Assembly: GCF_000003855.2 (NCBI RefSeq)
Contig: NW_003101669.1
Location: forward strand, 1,306,795 to 1,370,794
Direction of reading: 5' to 3'
Source of the DNA: Blastomyces gilchristii SLH14081
Lineage: Eukaryota > Ascomycota > Eurotiomycetes > Onygenales > Ajellomycetaceae
Length of the DNA stretch: 64,000 bases
Positions 11,425 through 23,911 of the stretch are shown piece after piece. A model generated the notes under the pieces. That model was not told where the DNA came from and searched no databases. It saw only the letters and a list, made by a program, of their open reading frames with translations. The stretch's first letter is position 1, and each line of letters begins with the position of its first letter. Position numbers and translations under genes: made by a program.

Positions 11425-14400
11425 CACGCCGTTTAGACCTTGTCATGTCGATCCTCCACAGATCCTTTGTTGAAAATGTCGTCCATCGTTCGTCAACTAT
11501 CAAAACCGGCTCGCTTGTACCCGCTCCTTCTAAGGTTGGCTTGACATATCTAGGTAGTTAGTTAGCTATCATTTGTTTGTCAGCTCACTTTCGCGTGCCT
11601 TTCGACGTTGCTACACCTAGATTAACAGCTTAACAACCTATTAGTTTCGTGCCAGTCATAGGCAGATGTGTCACTTCATTCGAGACCTCCAAAGGGAAAT
11701 TGTCATAACACGCATCACAATCAATTGAATATTTTACGTTATAGCATTTTGCTAAAAATTCCATTCCATTCACTCATTGCGTCGACAATTTTATTATGGA
11801 GCGATTGTACGGAGTACCCTCCCTATGTGGAATGAACCGGCTCCGGCTGTGTTCCATTACTCTCCCGTGAACCGTGGATTAGTCACGGATATTCACAGAA
11901 ACCAAGAAATTGGTCAGGCTTGGCTTGATTGAATGAAGCAGCCAAGCGGCCCGCATATAGGAAACACAGTTATGCAAATTGTACGCAGTCGACCCGGAAC
12001 CATACATATCGCCATTCTTGTCTGTATATTTTCTTTTCCCTTTAGCAGAGATAGGGGTTTACATTTTCCTGAGCCCCACGGCCAAGAAATGGTGTGAGTG
12101 CTATCCACTCCGCTGGATTTCCTTCTATGCCCTGTTTCTGATGAGCGGCAACTTGTGCCAACACAATCGGATAAAATGGAGGAAGCTCACTTGACCATTC
12201 TCTTTCATTAATGCTCGAATGGCCTGAAGTCCTGACAATACCGAATTCCGTGTTTGCGATCTTGGCATATCGACTCCAACCTCCCGTTGTTTTTCGCAAT
12301 ACTTGACGTCATAATGGAGGACTATCGTTCTTCAGATCAGAGGATGCCCATAAGAATTCGAACGTGTCCCGCACGCAGAAAATCACCTTGCATATCACGA
12401 AATGTCCTCCCGCTGGACCAAGCAATTAGTCAAATCTAGAAGAAATAGGACGACGTGTGTCCTTGTGGTAAGGGTACAAAGTTGACCGATAGTTACCTCA
12501 ATGTGACGGAAAGAGAAAAAAGAGAAATACAATGAATCTAGCGGAGCGGAACTTTCCCGCCCCTATCACAACTTGGCGCGCCAAGAATACTTTTGGGTCA
12601 CCGATTCATTGCCTGGGCACCAACCTCCAATATCGTATATCTGCGGGTGTGATCAAAGTTGGAGATTCCTTTTTCTTGTCCCTCCACTGGTCGAGCATCT
12701 TTTTCCTTTATCTTCTAGTTCGGCCACAAATTGGGGTATGTCCTGCGATTGGCGAATGAAAAGGGATATTTTATGAGGATCTCGCTGTGGCTCGAAGAAA
12801 GCAATAATGCTTCGAGAACCTTCAGGTGAACGTGCGGTCTATCGTATTTATTATTGTTGTTAACTAACTTACGGAGCATGGAGCACCCAATTTCGAATAT
12901 ACGCGCTTTGCTCATGAGCTGACAACAACAAGCGGTCCTACTTCACAAAAACCAGTTCCCAAAGAGAACCGTATTTTTAAGCTGGTTAACCTCCACGGCC
13001 GCCTAGGCCTCAATCTATGACTAATCGTCCGGAAGGAAACCAAAAGCAGATCCAGACAGATTCAGAGGTTTAAAATACTGCGCTGATCATTCCACTTTGT
13101 ACTATGTCCGTCGAGTTGACATTACGGAGGATAAGACTAGTAATCAGCATCTCCCTCCGACGTATATTCTCTGTGGTTTCCCAAACCGCAAATATACGGG
13201 CATTGAACGTCTTCTGGGTACTTATGGGAAATCTGACTACTTCCCAATTAATTGGCATTGTTTTTGATTCGATCGCTCCCAAGAGCCTGCGATCGGGCAC
13301 ATTGCCCGGGAGACCGCTCCTTACGAACCCAACAGTACCTACGATGGGAATAATGAGAACTTGTTAATCACAATCCAACCCAAATCTATATGCAGGGTCC
13401 GATAGTCATTCTACAAGTGTATCTCATAGCATTATAACCAATGACTACCGTCAGCTGAACACCAAGTCACGTTGAGAAACCACGGCACCCTATTGTGTTC
13501 TAGGTCAATGATTCCTGCTTTTCCTATCTAACCTTCTACTGATTTTCCAGATAACTATTTTGTTTGTTGTCGGATGATCCTACAGTGTTCTCCGCAGTAG
13601 CTTCTCGTCTGCGAGCAGGAATACTTTCGTGCCATCGGATCATATGTGAAATCTGGAAAATTGGTGATCTGCTGCGGTGGTATCGTCAACCAGTCAAAGT
13701 GGCTCAGCAAGACGAAAAAGTCCGAGAGAAAAGAACATTAAGAGGAGAGATAAGTATGAAAATGGAAGTAGATGGCCCATGCATGTGCCTTGTCGGAGTT
13801 AACTACATCTAGCCAGTTACCCATCCTTACATGATCGCCATGATCTACATCTAGGGTTTCTTCAGGACCCCGCATACCCTGCAGCACACACGGGGCACTT
13901 CAGAAACGTTCTCGTATAGACCATTTGTTCTACACCCTTTAGGGAACTAGAACAGGCTTGGGAATCGCCGTGACACTTTTGCGAAGAACTTAAGACACGA
14001 TTCAAGAATTGTGAAATTGAAAAAGTCGAGAGAACTCACCTATACGCTCTCGATGCATTAGTACTGCACACACTCAGAGACGAAATGGACGTCCCTGTTG
14101 ACCAACACACGATAAGTCAAGGAAACAGAAAACCCCTCAAAAAAGAGGACAAGAAAAGAAAAAAAAATGCGGCATCTCCTTCCATTGGACTGTTTTACCT
14201 ATTGAAATCTGGACTTACTCGGTATTCCGCTCGGGAGTGGACTTACCAAGGGTTTGGTACCCGGCCCGACCAATATTAGAAACTATCCCCTTCTTGGTTG
14301 CAATTTCCAACCCGTGAAAATAATACGAGAGAATATTGGAAATGGCTGGACCAGAGAACCACCATTATTGGCATCTCGACTGACGATGTGTGAGGATGAT

Positions 14401-15207
14401 CGTATTTTTTATTCGATGATTATTGCGAACAAAATAGCAACTCCTCGACCAATATCTTTTTCTTGTTTTCCCCCTGATCCCTTTTTTCGAGTCCTGCTAT
14501 TGGGTGCCTGCCAGCGCTGGGGACCAGCTCGCAACAAATGAAACGCTTAAAGGAGGTCTACAGATAGTGCATGCATCGCGCATGCCCACACAGACAGAAC
14601 TTGGCTGAGAAATCTCCAACATCCATTGTCGTCTAAGAGAAACACTTTTCTCTTAAAATAGATCGGCCCCGAAGTGTGAGTCCGACGGTAAATGCCAATC
14701 TGGCTACCCTTTTTCAGCAACTTTCTTTATCATCCAGCCACCACGCTTTTCTATCAGCCTATTGCCCTATCAGCTACTACGGAGTATGCTATGCACTTCC
14801 TCGTTGCCCATGCTTGATTGTGATTCGATGATCAAGAGACCCGCTCCGGTTCCCCTCAGTCCGCGTACATGCAAAGTGGAAGATCATCAGGCAGGGAGGT
14901 GACAATTGACAACTCGACAGCTGATCGGAACAGTAGATGGGTCGGACCGACCTTCCACACCTGGCTGTGACAAAGCTGAGTAGAAGTGCAGGCCTACTAT
15001 TTATCGACTGCTCTACTGTTCACCACCCTGTATCGTACTGTGTACTGAAAACTGGGCTCTAGAGGTGTGTATATTCTGCATGCTGTCAATAGATTACATA
15101 CGCAGGATAGCAGAAGGAGTAACTTGATAGAGTGATGGCGCGATTATACAAATAGCGTTTGATGTTTGTTTACTCGTTGGACAGAAATTGCGTAATGGTT
15201 AGACCCC

Positions 15208-15470
15208 TTATATTTTTCGGGAATTAAGAAATGGTAAATTTGAGTCGTATACGAACGAGATATAGTCAGCGACAATCGGACTAGGGGGAGCAGGGTCATA
15301 AACAACTCCTTGTTGCGTAGTTCCAATGCACGGGAAGACATCCCCTTCGAAAGGCACGAGAGGTTCATGTAATATTTCGCTGATATTTATTTGCCTCGAT
15401 GAGTTTATTGAGTCCGCAGGATAATTAGGATAGAGGGCCAGTCTGTTGGATTGCAACCCCTGTTGCAAAG
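15208..15470 (-). CDS. Coding-like fragment, unknown
   Basis: An open frame of about 86 codons ends at 15208. It has protein-like composition (SEILHEPLVPFEGDVFP, PAPPSPIVADYISF) but no ATG at its left boundary, and a TGA sits just upstream. It could be a terminal exon or a remnant. It lies just downstream of the csn2 stop in the same orientation. Confidence 0.2.
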
Positions 15471-15682
15471 CTCTCCATTCTCATGGCCACTGCTAGTGAA
15501 CACCACCAACCTTAACATCTTGTCTACGTTTCTAATGCCTATATCAGGGTGGTATAATGTAACAATCGCCAGCGGTCGAAATTTTCCGTTTGCCAGCTAA
15601 GTGCAATAAGACCCCAACTACATAATGGAGAAAAAAAAACAACACACAAAAGTTAAGATAGGGTCAGTAGATAAAAAAGGTA

Positions 15683-17413
15683 TTATAAAGCTCGTGAAAA
15701 CGCCTTTGCAATTCCTGACTTCCCTTTCCAATCCCGTTTCGCCCTACCAGCGCCCAATTTTCTGAATTCTGGAGAGGGCAATACATCCCCCGCAAGGCCC
15801 AACTGCCCATATCCGCTGCCGCTACTCATCAAAGACGCATGAAGACGAGCAGTATCCTCGACTCTAAACCCGTCTGCATTTGTCAGAACACTCTGCCATA
15901 GAGAATTTAGCTGCGATGTCCACGTGTCCAGAGCTTGTAATCGTTCATGGTCGTCGGGCCGATTGATGACAACGGCGCCGGTTTCCTGGTCAATTTTCGC
16001 ATCTGGGATCTTCTGGTCAAGGATTAGGAAGCTGAGGATATCCTGGACTTCAGGGATGGAGATCTTGATTTGTTTGGAAATGAATGCCAGGCTGAAGCAG
16101 GTATAGGGAGCTATTAATTTTAGGACAGCTTTGGTGCGCATATTGCGGCTTACTTCGTCGATGTTCTCGGCTATGAAGGGGTCTGAGAGGACGTCTGGGT
16201 TATTCCGGAGGATTGCTTCGTAAGCGTGGATGTCGTCGCGCTGGAAGGCGTCGACTAGGTCAGTCATGGCAGATATCCGCGGATCTGATTTGTATGGTTT
16301 GGTTTCTTGGGAGTCAAAGGGGTTGATATTGGACTTCATTAACATGGTCGTCAAGACAAGGTACTTTAGGACCTGGATCCTCTGCATTGAGCCCGCTTCA
16401 TCATAGTTCCGGAACGATTCGAAGAAATCACTCTGTGCCTCCTTCCAGTTTTCTTCGCTCATGTGCATTTTCCCGCCGCATTCGCGAATTATTCCCATGA
16501 TCTTCGGGTGTGGGACAGCGGACCGCACAGTGAGTGCCCTCTGATAGAGAGCTTTTAACCGTTTGTTGTTCTTCGTATCAGCATACATCTGGATTTCCAG
16601 AGCATAGACTTCCAGTGAATATGTCCCCTTAGCTGGATCATCTGTTCCATCCTCCCGCTGACATGCTCGATGTAGCTCCTTAACTTTCTTGCTTAGCAGG
16701 CCGTACTCTCTGCGATCAAGCCAGAGTCTCGCTAGCTTGATATTAGTCTTCAGCCAAAGCCGTTCATTGTTGGTATTCTGGAAAGAGTCGAGCGTTAGGG
16801 AGTAAAATTTCTCCATGCAGTGGTACGCATTTGCATCATCAGATCCCTTTTCAATGTAATCCAGCATGTTATTAATCGATTTCTCGGAGTAGTTTCGCGT
16901 GACGGCGGATTTAATGTAGGTGAGCAGCTCGCGGTAATGTTCAACGGCCTATAAGCATTTGCGATAAGTTACATCATCCGCACAGATTCAAGATAGAGGG
17001 CATAATCGACACTCACATCCTCATATCGACCAAGCTTAAATTCTAGTTTTATCGCCTGCTTTAAACCTCTAAATCCCCTTTAGATGGTCAAGGAGTTTTG
17101 CTGTCAGCGGAGCCCCCTTCCAATTTCAAATATTCTTACAAGGAAAGCGTACCAGTCGCCTTTCTCCTCTTCTAGAGCAGGTACCTCTAAGAATTCATTA
17201 ATGGCTTCTTCTGGGTTATCCGCTTTAATCTGCTTCGCATTATAGTATTTATTTTCGATCCCGATATCACCAGCCTCATCGTCATCGGCGTCCTCATACT
17301 CGAAGTCATATCTATATTAAAATGGTTAGTGGTTGCAGCAGGAAGCTGGCGACGAGATAGATAACAACGTACTCCTCCTGGTCAGAGTCCTGCATAAAAT
17401 CGTCATCCGACAT
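15683..17413 (-). CDS. csn2: COP9 signalosome complex subunit 2
   Basis: Model: complement(join(15683..16948, 17017..17077, 17153..17311, 17373..17413)), 508 aa, close to the usual CSN2 length. CSN removes NEDD8 from cullins and so controls SCF ubiquitin ligases; CSN2 is a PCI-domain scaffold subunit that contacts the cullin. The acidic N-terminus MSDDDFMQDSDQEEYDFEYE, the helical repeat block with LEFKLGRYEDAVEHYRELL and MLDYIEKGSDDANAY, and the C-terminal PCI region (SFLILDQKIPDAKIDQETG) are all typical. The last 30 residues are basic. The gene diverges from cwc25 across 413 bp. In aspergilli CSN is needed for sexual development and light response; the same role here is inferred. Confidence 0.96.
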
Positions 17414-17826
17414 CTTAAAGGAATATGAGGTTGTAACTAGCCCACAAGGCCCGTGTTAATTGGAGATCACAAGCTTTTCCGCTGGAGAATTCGGATTGCC
17501 GGGGTGCAGGAGTAAGAATCAAAATTCTCTAAGCTGGCGATGTAGGAGAGAAATATCCACTGGTCAAGGTATGTGTTGTCTAGTGTTCAGTATAACTATC
17601 TGCACAACATATGTATGAAGGCATTAACAACAGGCGGAGGAGTGGATGAGCGATTGCCAAGACGCTATTTTGTTTAAGGACTAGTGCGGCTCTTATCCAC
17701 TTGCATTTCGCCGCCGCGTCGATTATTTTCTGGGGAAGTATAAGTATATCCCTCTTCGAACGACCAGCTCGCGGTCTAGTCCATGGGTTTTTACACCATA
17801 TATTCGCATTCCTACACAGCGCCAAA
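17414..17826. promoter_or_regulatory. Bidirectional promoter region csn2 / cwc25
   Basis: 413 bp between two divergent start codons, so it must hold both promoters and 5' UTRs. I see no recognisable operator or consensus factor site. Confidence 0.6.
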
Positions 17827-19065
17827 ATGGGAGGCGATCTCAATCTTAAGAAGTCCTGGCATCCCGTGCTCCAGAAGAACCAGGAGCGGGTATGGCTAGA
17901 ACAAAAGAAAGCGCTCGAAGAGCGCAAGCGGATCGAGCAGATGATGAAGGAGCGGCAGGAAGAGAGACAGATTCAGGAGTTACAGGAAATGCAAGAAGCA
18001 GCAGGCGGAAAGAAACGACTAAGCCGCGTGGATTGGATGTACTCGGGGCCCGCAGCGGGACAGACAGGCACAACGGAGGAAATGGAAGGCTATCTGCTGG
18101 GCAAACGCCGCATCGATGATCTGATCAAAGGCTCAGAAAATTCTAAACTACAGAAATCGTCCACGGAGGACTCATTTATGGCCCTTCAAAACGCGAATAC
18201 CGCGAGGGATACGGCTGCAAAAATACGAGAAGACCCGATGCTTGCTATAAAGAAGCAAGAACAAGCCGCTTACGAGGCGATGATGAACGATCCCGTGAGA
18301 AGGAAGCAGCTACTCAAAGCTGCAGGTGTTGATACTACACAGTCATCAGCAAAAAGTCGAAAGCATCGGAAACATCGGCATAGGGACGATGAAAAAGAGG
18401 AGCGAAGTTCAAGGCATAGATCACGGCGGAATGACGATAAAAGCGACAAACACAGGTCCAGGAGACATGACGAGGAGGATGACAGACGAAGCCGCCATCG
18501 GAGACACCGATCACGCAGCCCGGTCAGATCGCCATCGCGATCGCGAAGTCCACCCCCTCGCTATCATAGATCAAGGCGCTCATCATCTCCCTACCAAAGA
18601 CGACAGTCATACTCTCCGCGCCCTCGTGGCCGTTCGCGGGAACGTTCGCCCTACCAACCTGGAGAGAAGTCCCCACGCTCGAAGAGACAGAGTTGGCATC
18701 ATTCACGAAGGAAATCACCTCCGCCACCACCGCGTTACAGGGCCGATGCCGCTCCATCGATGGACGGCAGACCAGCTACAACCGCAACTACCTCTACAAA
18801 TGATGAAGAGCGTATGGCCAGGCTAGCAGCTATGCAGCAAAGTGCGAACGAGCTAGACCAAGCTCGCGCTACACGTCTAGCTGCCGCGGAGGAGCGGGAA
18901 CGGGAGGAGCGGGAGGCAGAGGAGGCGGCTCGGGTTCAGTCGAGCAAGTATGGTGGCAAGGGACGGTTCGTGAGTGGGTTGAATCGGCGTGCTGGAGAAA
19001 TCGATCTTGCGGATAGGCTCCGACGTGGCAGGAGGAATATCGAGAAAGAGCAGGAGGCTTTCTAG
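17827..19065 (+). CDS. cwc25: Pre-mRNA-splicing factor Cwc25
   Basis: Single exon, 412 aa. Cwc25 joins the spliceosome after Prp2 remodelling and promotes the first transesterification. The N-terminus [18 protein letters not shown] is the CIR_N/Cwf25 signature, followed by a charged helix ([18 protein letters not shown]) and RVDWMYSGP. Residues about 170-320 are an Arg/Ser-rich low-complexity region ([17 protein letters not shown]), and the tail [19 protein letters not shown] is the conserved C-terminal block. The start at 17827 was chosen because homology begins there; upstream in-frame codons to 17701 encode unrelated residues. Localisation should be nuclear. Confidence 0.95.
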   Translation: MGGDLNLKKSWHPVLQKNQERVWLEQKKALEERKRIEQMMKERQEERQIQELQEMQEAAGGKKRLSRVDWMYSGPAAGQTGTTEEMEGYLLGKRRIDDLIKGSENSKLQKSSTEDSFMALQNANTARDTAAKIREDPMLAIKKQEQAAYEAMMNDPVRRKQLLKAAGVDTTQSSAKSRKHRKHRHRDDEKEERSSRHRSRRNDDKSDKHRSRRHDEEDDRRSRHRRHRSRSPVRSPSRSRSPPPRYHRSRRSSSPYQRRQSYSPRPRGRSRERSPYQPGEKSPRSKRQSWHHSRRKSPPPPPRYRADAAPSMDGRPATTATTSTNDEERMARLAAMQQSANELDQARATRLAAAEEREREEREAEEAARVQSSKYGGKGRFVSGLNRRAGEIDLADRLRRGRRNIEKEQEAF

Positions 19066-20307
19066 GATATGTGGCCTTGTTTGGTTTTATGATGATAATG
19101 ACTTGAATGGAATTTGCTTTGATGGCTGGCTGGCGCTTTACCTCGGGTGCATTAATAGACCTTGCGATATCCACTTCGTTGACCGTTTGACCCATCTTTG
19201 GCTATTCCGTTTACATTGTTTCTCCATTACCCTCACGTTCCCCGCCTTTGACGTACGCTAGGTATTTGGCAAAATGTTCTTCATCCAGGAAAAGGTCGGA
19301 TATAACACATGGATAAGGACAGGAGTGCATTCTAAACGTCTGAGTGGACATTTTCTTATTTTCGGCACCGTACCTTAATTTCAATTTCATCTTTTTCAAG
19401 ACCAGCATTAGCCCCTGGTGCCTTACTAGGGATCTATCCATGTCTTCACATCATCCATCCACCTTTATTAAAATAGATACCAATCTCGCCTGATAAATAG
19501 TGACACAACGAACCTTCATCTTTACTTTTCTGTCCAATATTTGTTACACTTGTCCTCTTTTACTCGACTATGTCAATGAACCAGCTTTTGTCTAAGTTGT
19601 ATATCAATTCCACCCACTGACGTAGTTCGTAGGAGGCTCGTCACTAGAATAAAATTATTTCGCACATTTCTGCGATGTCCAAATTTCAGATATTACTCAT
19701 GATCGTTGGTACCAATAAATAGTTGAGCGATGCCTGGCCGTTCCCCGGAGAGATATCTGAAATTAGTGGCTGGCCCTAAGTTGTTTCGGGGGGAGGACGG
19801 TTGCTCACAAAGCTGGCGGCCGCTGGGCTTGGGCTGGCTCTAGCTGAGATTAGGCGGGGGCTTTAACTGTATGCTGCCTAGCGGCCTGTGACTTCCAGGC
19901 ATTATTAGTGGCGAAAATCTTCTGTCCGGAGGCTGAGATAGCGATGTCATCAGCCCGTGCTTGCTAGTTCGCTTCTCGACACTCATTTAGCATTTAACTC
20001 TCCGCCAACCATTCATTTTCAATACACATCTCGATATCATACTTCTCTTTATACTAACGTTCCCTTATATACATATTTATTCTTCTTGCTTGCCCTCTAC
20101 CATCGGCCCCATTCGCGTCCTGTACATCCGTACGTCCGCCCACCTATTTCCAGTCATCGACCCCATCGTCCCCCATCAGCCCGGGATCATCCACAGACCA
20201 CTACTAGCCCGAGAAAAATAAATTATATCTACCCCTTATTCATACCCCATCCCAATTTACACCATCCTTACTCCGCCGTAGTCGCCGGTTCCACCTCACC
20301 CGTCACG
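19066..20307. other. Intergenic region between cwc25 and rho3
   Basis: Includes the rho3 leader, which is C/T-rich (about 20030-20300). A minus-strand frame at 19211-19441 is mildly protein-like but unsupported. No repeat or RNA gene is recognised. Confidence 0.5.
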
Positions 20308-21718
20308 ATGAGTTTATGCCGGCGGGACAAGACCGTCCAGCGCAAACTGGTTCTCCTGTGAGCCCGGCACCATCCTCCCCCGCACCCGATAAGCTGGACA
20401 CACAAAGTCGTTGCTGTCATCCTGCGTTCCTCTCTAGCCTTATGACGCGCTTTCATACCGCTTACTCTGTCGTATTAAGTGACCTCTGGTTGGCTAACAT
20501 GGGATTGATGGGTATATAGGGGTGACGGCGCATGCGGTAAAACATCGCTGCTGAATGTCTTCACAAGAGGGTAGGCACATAGTATTCCCCCTGCTCCCGG
20601 GGAATCAAGTCCACAGCGTTCCACATCGCGCTTTGGATTGGCCGGAAAATCAGAAAGAAAATGAATGCAGCTTTGAATACGTACTGATCGTGTTGTGTCG
20701 CACAGATTCTTCCCTACAGTCTAGTAAGATGCCACACAATTCCAATTATCTCCCTTGTTATCCTGCCGTACAGGCGTCCCTATGGCTCGAGAAAAGCATA
20801 TCAGCGTTGACCAAAGTGTTCTAATGTGTATTCTCTGAAATTGCAGTGAGCCAACTGTTTTCGGTACGAAACCTCCTATTCTCTATTCCTTTGCGAACTT
20901 CCCTACTAACTGGTTGGATTAATAGAAAACTACGTTCATGGTAAAATACACGCCTGTCGTCGATTGTGGCATATCCAACTTCGACAGGAAGGCCCAATAC
21001 TGATGTTCTTATGATTTTAGATATCTATGTCGATGGCATTCATATGGAATTGTCTCTATGGGATACCGCTGGACAAGAAGAATTTGATCGCCTCCGTTCT
21101 CTATCGTACGACGACACACAAGTCATAATGCTATGCTTTAGCGTAAGCTTCGGCCTTGCCTTCCTTTTCTTGATTGAGCCTATTCAGCTTCTTCCTTCTA
21201 AAACTTTGGAAAAAATGTGGATGAAAATAAAGCAGCGCTAAAACTGGACGGTGGACAAACATAGGTTGACAGCAAGGACTCACTTGAGAACGTCGAAACG
21301 AAATGGATGGCGGAAATCGCGGAACATTGCGCCGGAGCCAAAATCGTTCTGGTCGCGTTGAAATGCGATCTGAGAGAAGAAACGGACGAAAAAGATGGCG
21401 ATAATTCAGAGTCGCAACCCACGGGGAAACCAATCGTCAAGTATAACCAGGGACTGGAGGTTGCGAAAAAAGTTGGTGCTCTAAGATATCTAGGTATGGT
21501 CACGACTTTTTATTCGCGGTTTTGCTCCGTGTGGCACTGAAACAACTGAAAAATTAAAAATTAAAACCGGCTAACTCTACCCTTACCTTGCTATGATAGA
21601 ATGCTCGGCCATGCGAAATCGCGGCGTCAACGAAGCCTTCACAGAGGCTGCCAGGGTGGCACTGTCTGTAAAACCTTCGAAGTCATCCGAGAGAGCTGGC
21701 AAATGCATCATCATGTGA
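20308..21718 (+). CDS. rho3: Rho-family small GTPase, Rho3 type
   Basis: Model: join(20308..20357, 20520..20570, 20706..20723, 20847..20863, 20926..20940, 21021..21142, 21265..21493, 21600..21718), eight exons, 206 aa. All G motifs are present: P-loop GDGACGKTS, switch I YEPTVFENYVHD, switch [21 protein letters not shown] for guanine recognition, and ECSAM. The CaaX box CIIM predicts prenylation and membrane attachment. Rho3 proteins act in polarised growth and exocytosis. The match to Rho3 rests on [28 protein letters not shown] residues and RLRSLSYDD. An acidic insert ([14 protein letters not shown]) follows the LKCD motif. Exons 3, 4 and 5 are only 18, 17 and 15 nt and together encode switch I. 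Confidence 0.95.
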
Positions 21719-22936
21719 TGAAAGCGCTTGAACCAGAGACTTGAAGTCCCAGAGATATCCCTCTCTGTGCACCCTTTAACAGTCACGTTTATGGTCCTAC
21801 TAACATGCAATTAGCTTCTCTCTCCCTTCCCTGCGCCTTATCATCATCTCCCGCCTATCTTTTCTGGTCCACCCAAGTCAGACCTGACTTAGAGATACGA
21901 CAGCTCCGCCATTTCTTTATTCTTCCTTATCCACCCTACCTTTACGTATATGGCGAGTGTTTCAATTCGTTTCTTCTTTTGCTTTAACTTTCCTATTCAC
22001 TACAACCCCTCGTTGTTAGCTTTGGAGTTCTGAAAACATTTTTGCTTCCTGTTTCTTTTTGAATGCAACATCATAATAGAGCAAAGCATACATCAATGGG
22101 AGCGCCGGATTGATACCAGTTTGCTTTTTTCTCTATTAAATTTTACTTTTTTTTTTTTTTTCTTTTTGTTTGCTTTGTCCTTTGCTCTCCAACTCTTCTT
22201 GACAGCCAACCCCAGTGTACAAACCTTTATTTTAATTACTGATTATATTCTGTCTTGCCCTATTCTACTGTGTTCATTTCAGTTCCCCTGCCTGTGCAAC
22301 AAACTCATTTTGGTTTGTTTATAATTATTTGTATATATTCCTCATATATTTGTAGTTTTTGGATTCTCTACAAAATATTTTGTATGTTTTGTTATCATGT
22401 TAGCTTGCACTCACTCCACTCTGCTTCCCAATGATTCATCCATCTTGTTGAGGTTCTACATGAATATAGCTTATGTCCGGCTTATATTTATTGCTCTGGC
22501 CACTTCTTGAAATCTACGGAGTATACAGTCACCTATTCAATTTCAATCTATAGAAATGTATGTTGATTTACAATATCTAAATATTATGGTCTTGAATAGT
22601 AATTGGGGCATATTTTGTGCGAGTTCACTACCTTTTGAAGGGATTGAAGAAAGAGCATAGAAACCTTTTATCTCAGCTACTCATCTGATGCTGTCACTGA
22701 TACATACTCCTCATGATCATTAGTTAGATATTGAAAGTCTACCTGTTAAAATTGCATTTCTTCTGGTTCTCTGGATATATCTATCCACATGTTATAAACC
22801 CCATTGCTAGTCCAAATTACGCCTGCGCAATATTTGTGATTCTTATAAAGTTAGAGAACAAAAAAAAGGAGAAGGGTATAGAGCTCAACTAAAAGCAGAC
22901 CTCCTACTGTACAGCAACGGGGGATCTCTCTCGCTC
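21719..22936. other. Intergenic region between convergent genes
   Basis: AT-rich and T-rich sequence between the 3' ends of rho3 and the octanoyltransferase gene, with a T run near 22146-22162. Probably mostly 3' UTRs. No gene is recognised. Confidence 0.55.
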
Positions 22937-23911
22937 CTATGTCCCGACATCCCCAAGCACGTCCCGCTCCTCAATGTGATAAACCTCATCAATTCCTACT
23001 CCCCCACCCGTTTGGCAACAACAATCCACCGCCTGAGCAGTCCCAACCTCATTAACCCGCCTAACAAATGCATCCGCAAACCTCTCTGCAACCTCCCTCA
23101 TAATAGCATCACCATCATCAGCATCAAATTTCACCCCACAACCGACTATACTCGTCGCCTCCCTCCCTTCCAAACCACACGCGACAATCTGTCGGAAATA
23201 CCACATCGGCTCCTCCGTCACATTCAACCCGATGCCATAGCTACTCACATTCCGGCGCAGATGCACGCCCACCGCCGCAATCTTCTTAGATAAATATCTG
23301 TTACCTTCGTCGCCTTCCCGGCTCCTCCCATTGTGTTCCCATTGTGATCGTGACCGTGACATATCCACCCAAACCCCCGGGTCCTTCTCACTCAACCCGG
23401 CCCTCTCCACCCCGTACCCGGCCAAAACATCCAGGACACTCCTCTCCAACAACCGTATATGCTGGCGCGGGCCTAGGCGCAACCGTCGTAGATCGAGGAT
23501 TGTGTATGCGACTAGCTGGCCGGGGCCGTGGTAGGTGGTTTGCCCACCGCGGAGTGTTGGGTGAAATTCAGCGACCGCGGGGTGGGTTGGGGTAGGTGTT
23601 AGGAGGTGGCGGATGGAGTGCAGGGGCTTGGGTAGGTTGAGATCGAGGGTTGGATGAGGGTTCGCTGAAGGGGTCGTGGTGGCGGAGATTGTGGCAGGTA
23701 AGTCGCGGCGCCCGGTTGTGTATACGGGGCGAGGGGTGAAGGTTAGGATAGTGGGATCTGGAGGGGGTGGTGGCTGCATGAGAGCGGGAGAGGTCGAGAA
23801 GGCGTCATGGAGCTTTTTGTGAGCTAGGAGGCGGGAAACAAGAATCTGTTGAAGGTGAGAGGCGTGCGTGAAAGGGACGACGTTGGGAACGTGGAGATGA
23901 GCGAGGCGCAT
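22937..23911 (-). CDS. lip2: Octanoyltransferase (lipoate biosynthesis, LipB/LIP2 family)
   Basis: Single exon, 324 aa. The enzyme moves octanoyl from acyl carrier protein to lipoyl domains, the first step of mitochondrial lipoate synthesis. Family motifs: RGGQTTYHGPGQLVAYTILDL at residues 121-141 (slightly longer than the core), GVWVDMSR, the catalytic Lys region KKIAAVGVHLRR (209-220), and Cys245 in IVACGL, the expected acyl-thioester residue. Insertions rich in Pro and Thr (45-110) and charged Ser/Arg (185-205) lengthen it beyond bacterial LipB. A mitochondrial location is inferred from the pathway; the N-terminus is not a strong presequence. It diverges from the ankyrin gene. Confidence 0.92.
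   Translation of the reverse strand: MRLAHLHVPNVVPFTHASHLQQILVSRLLAHKKLHDAFSTSPALMQPPPPPDPTILTFTPRPVYTTGRRDLPATISATTTPSANPHPTLDLNLPKPLHSIRHLLTPTPTHPAVAEFHPTLRGGQTTYHGPGQLVAYTILDLRRLRLGPRQHIRLLERSVLDVLAGYGVERAGLSEKDPGVWVDMSRSRSQWEHNGRSREGDEGNRYLSKKIAAVGVHLRRNVSSYGIGLNVTEEPMWYFRQIVACGLEGREATSIVGCGVKFDADDGDAIMREVAERFADAFVRRVNEVGTAQAVDCCCQTGGGVGIDEVYHIEERDVLGDVGT

Larger units (their letters stand above)
9285..15682. other. 6.4-kb gene-poor interval
   Basis: The longest stretch outside the retrotransposon without a confident gene. It holds the otubain promoter, purine microsatellites (about 9293-9318 and 10786-10829), an alternating ACATGT tract (about 10372-10412), a possible small secreted peptide gene (11089-11424), and coding-like minus-strand fragments at about 12042-12299, 12640-12930, 13070-13370 and 15208-15470. 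Base composition is ordinary, with many CpG, so this is not a hypermutated repeat. No tRNA or rRNA is recognised. Confidence 0.5.

Noticed and set aside
19211..19441. Minus-strand frame between cwc25 and rho3
   Set aside because: 76 codons, no recognisable family. An internal GT..AG pair gives no clearer model.
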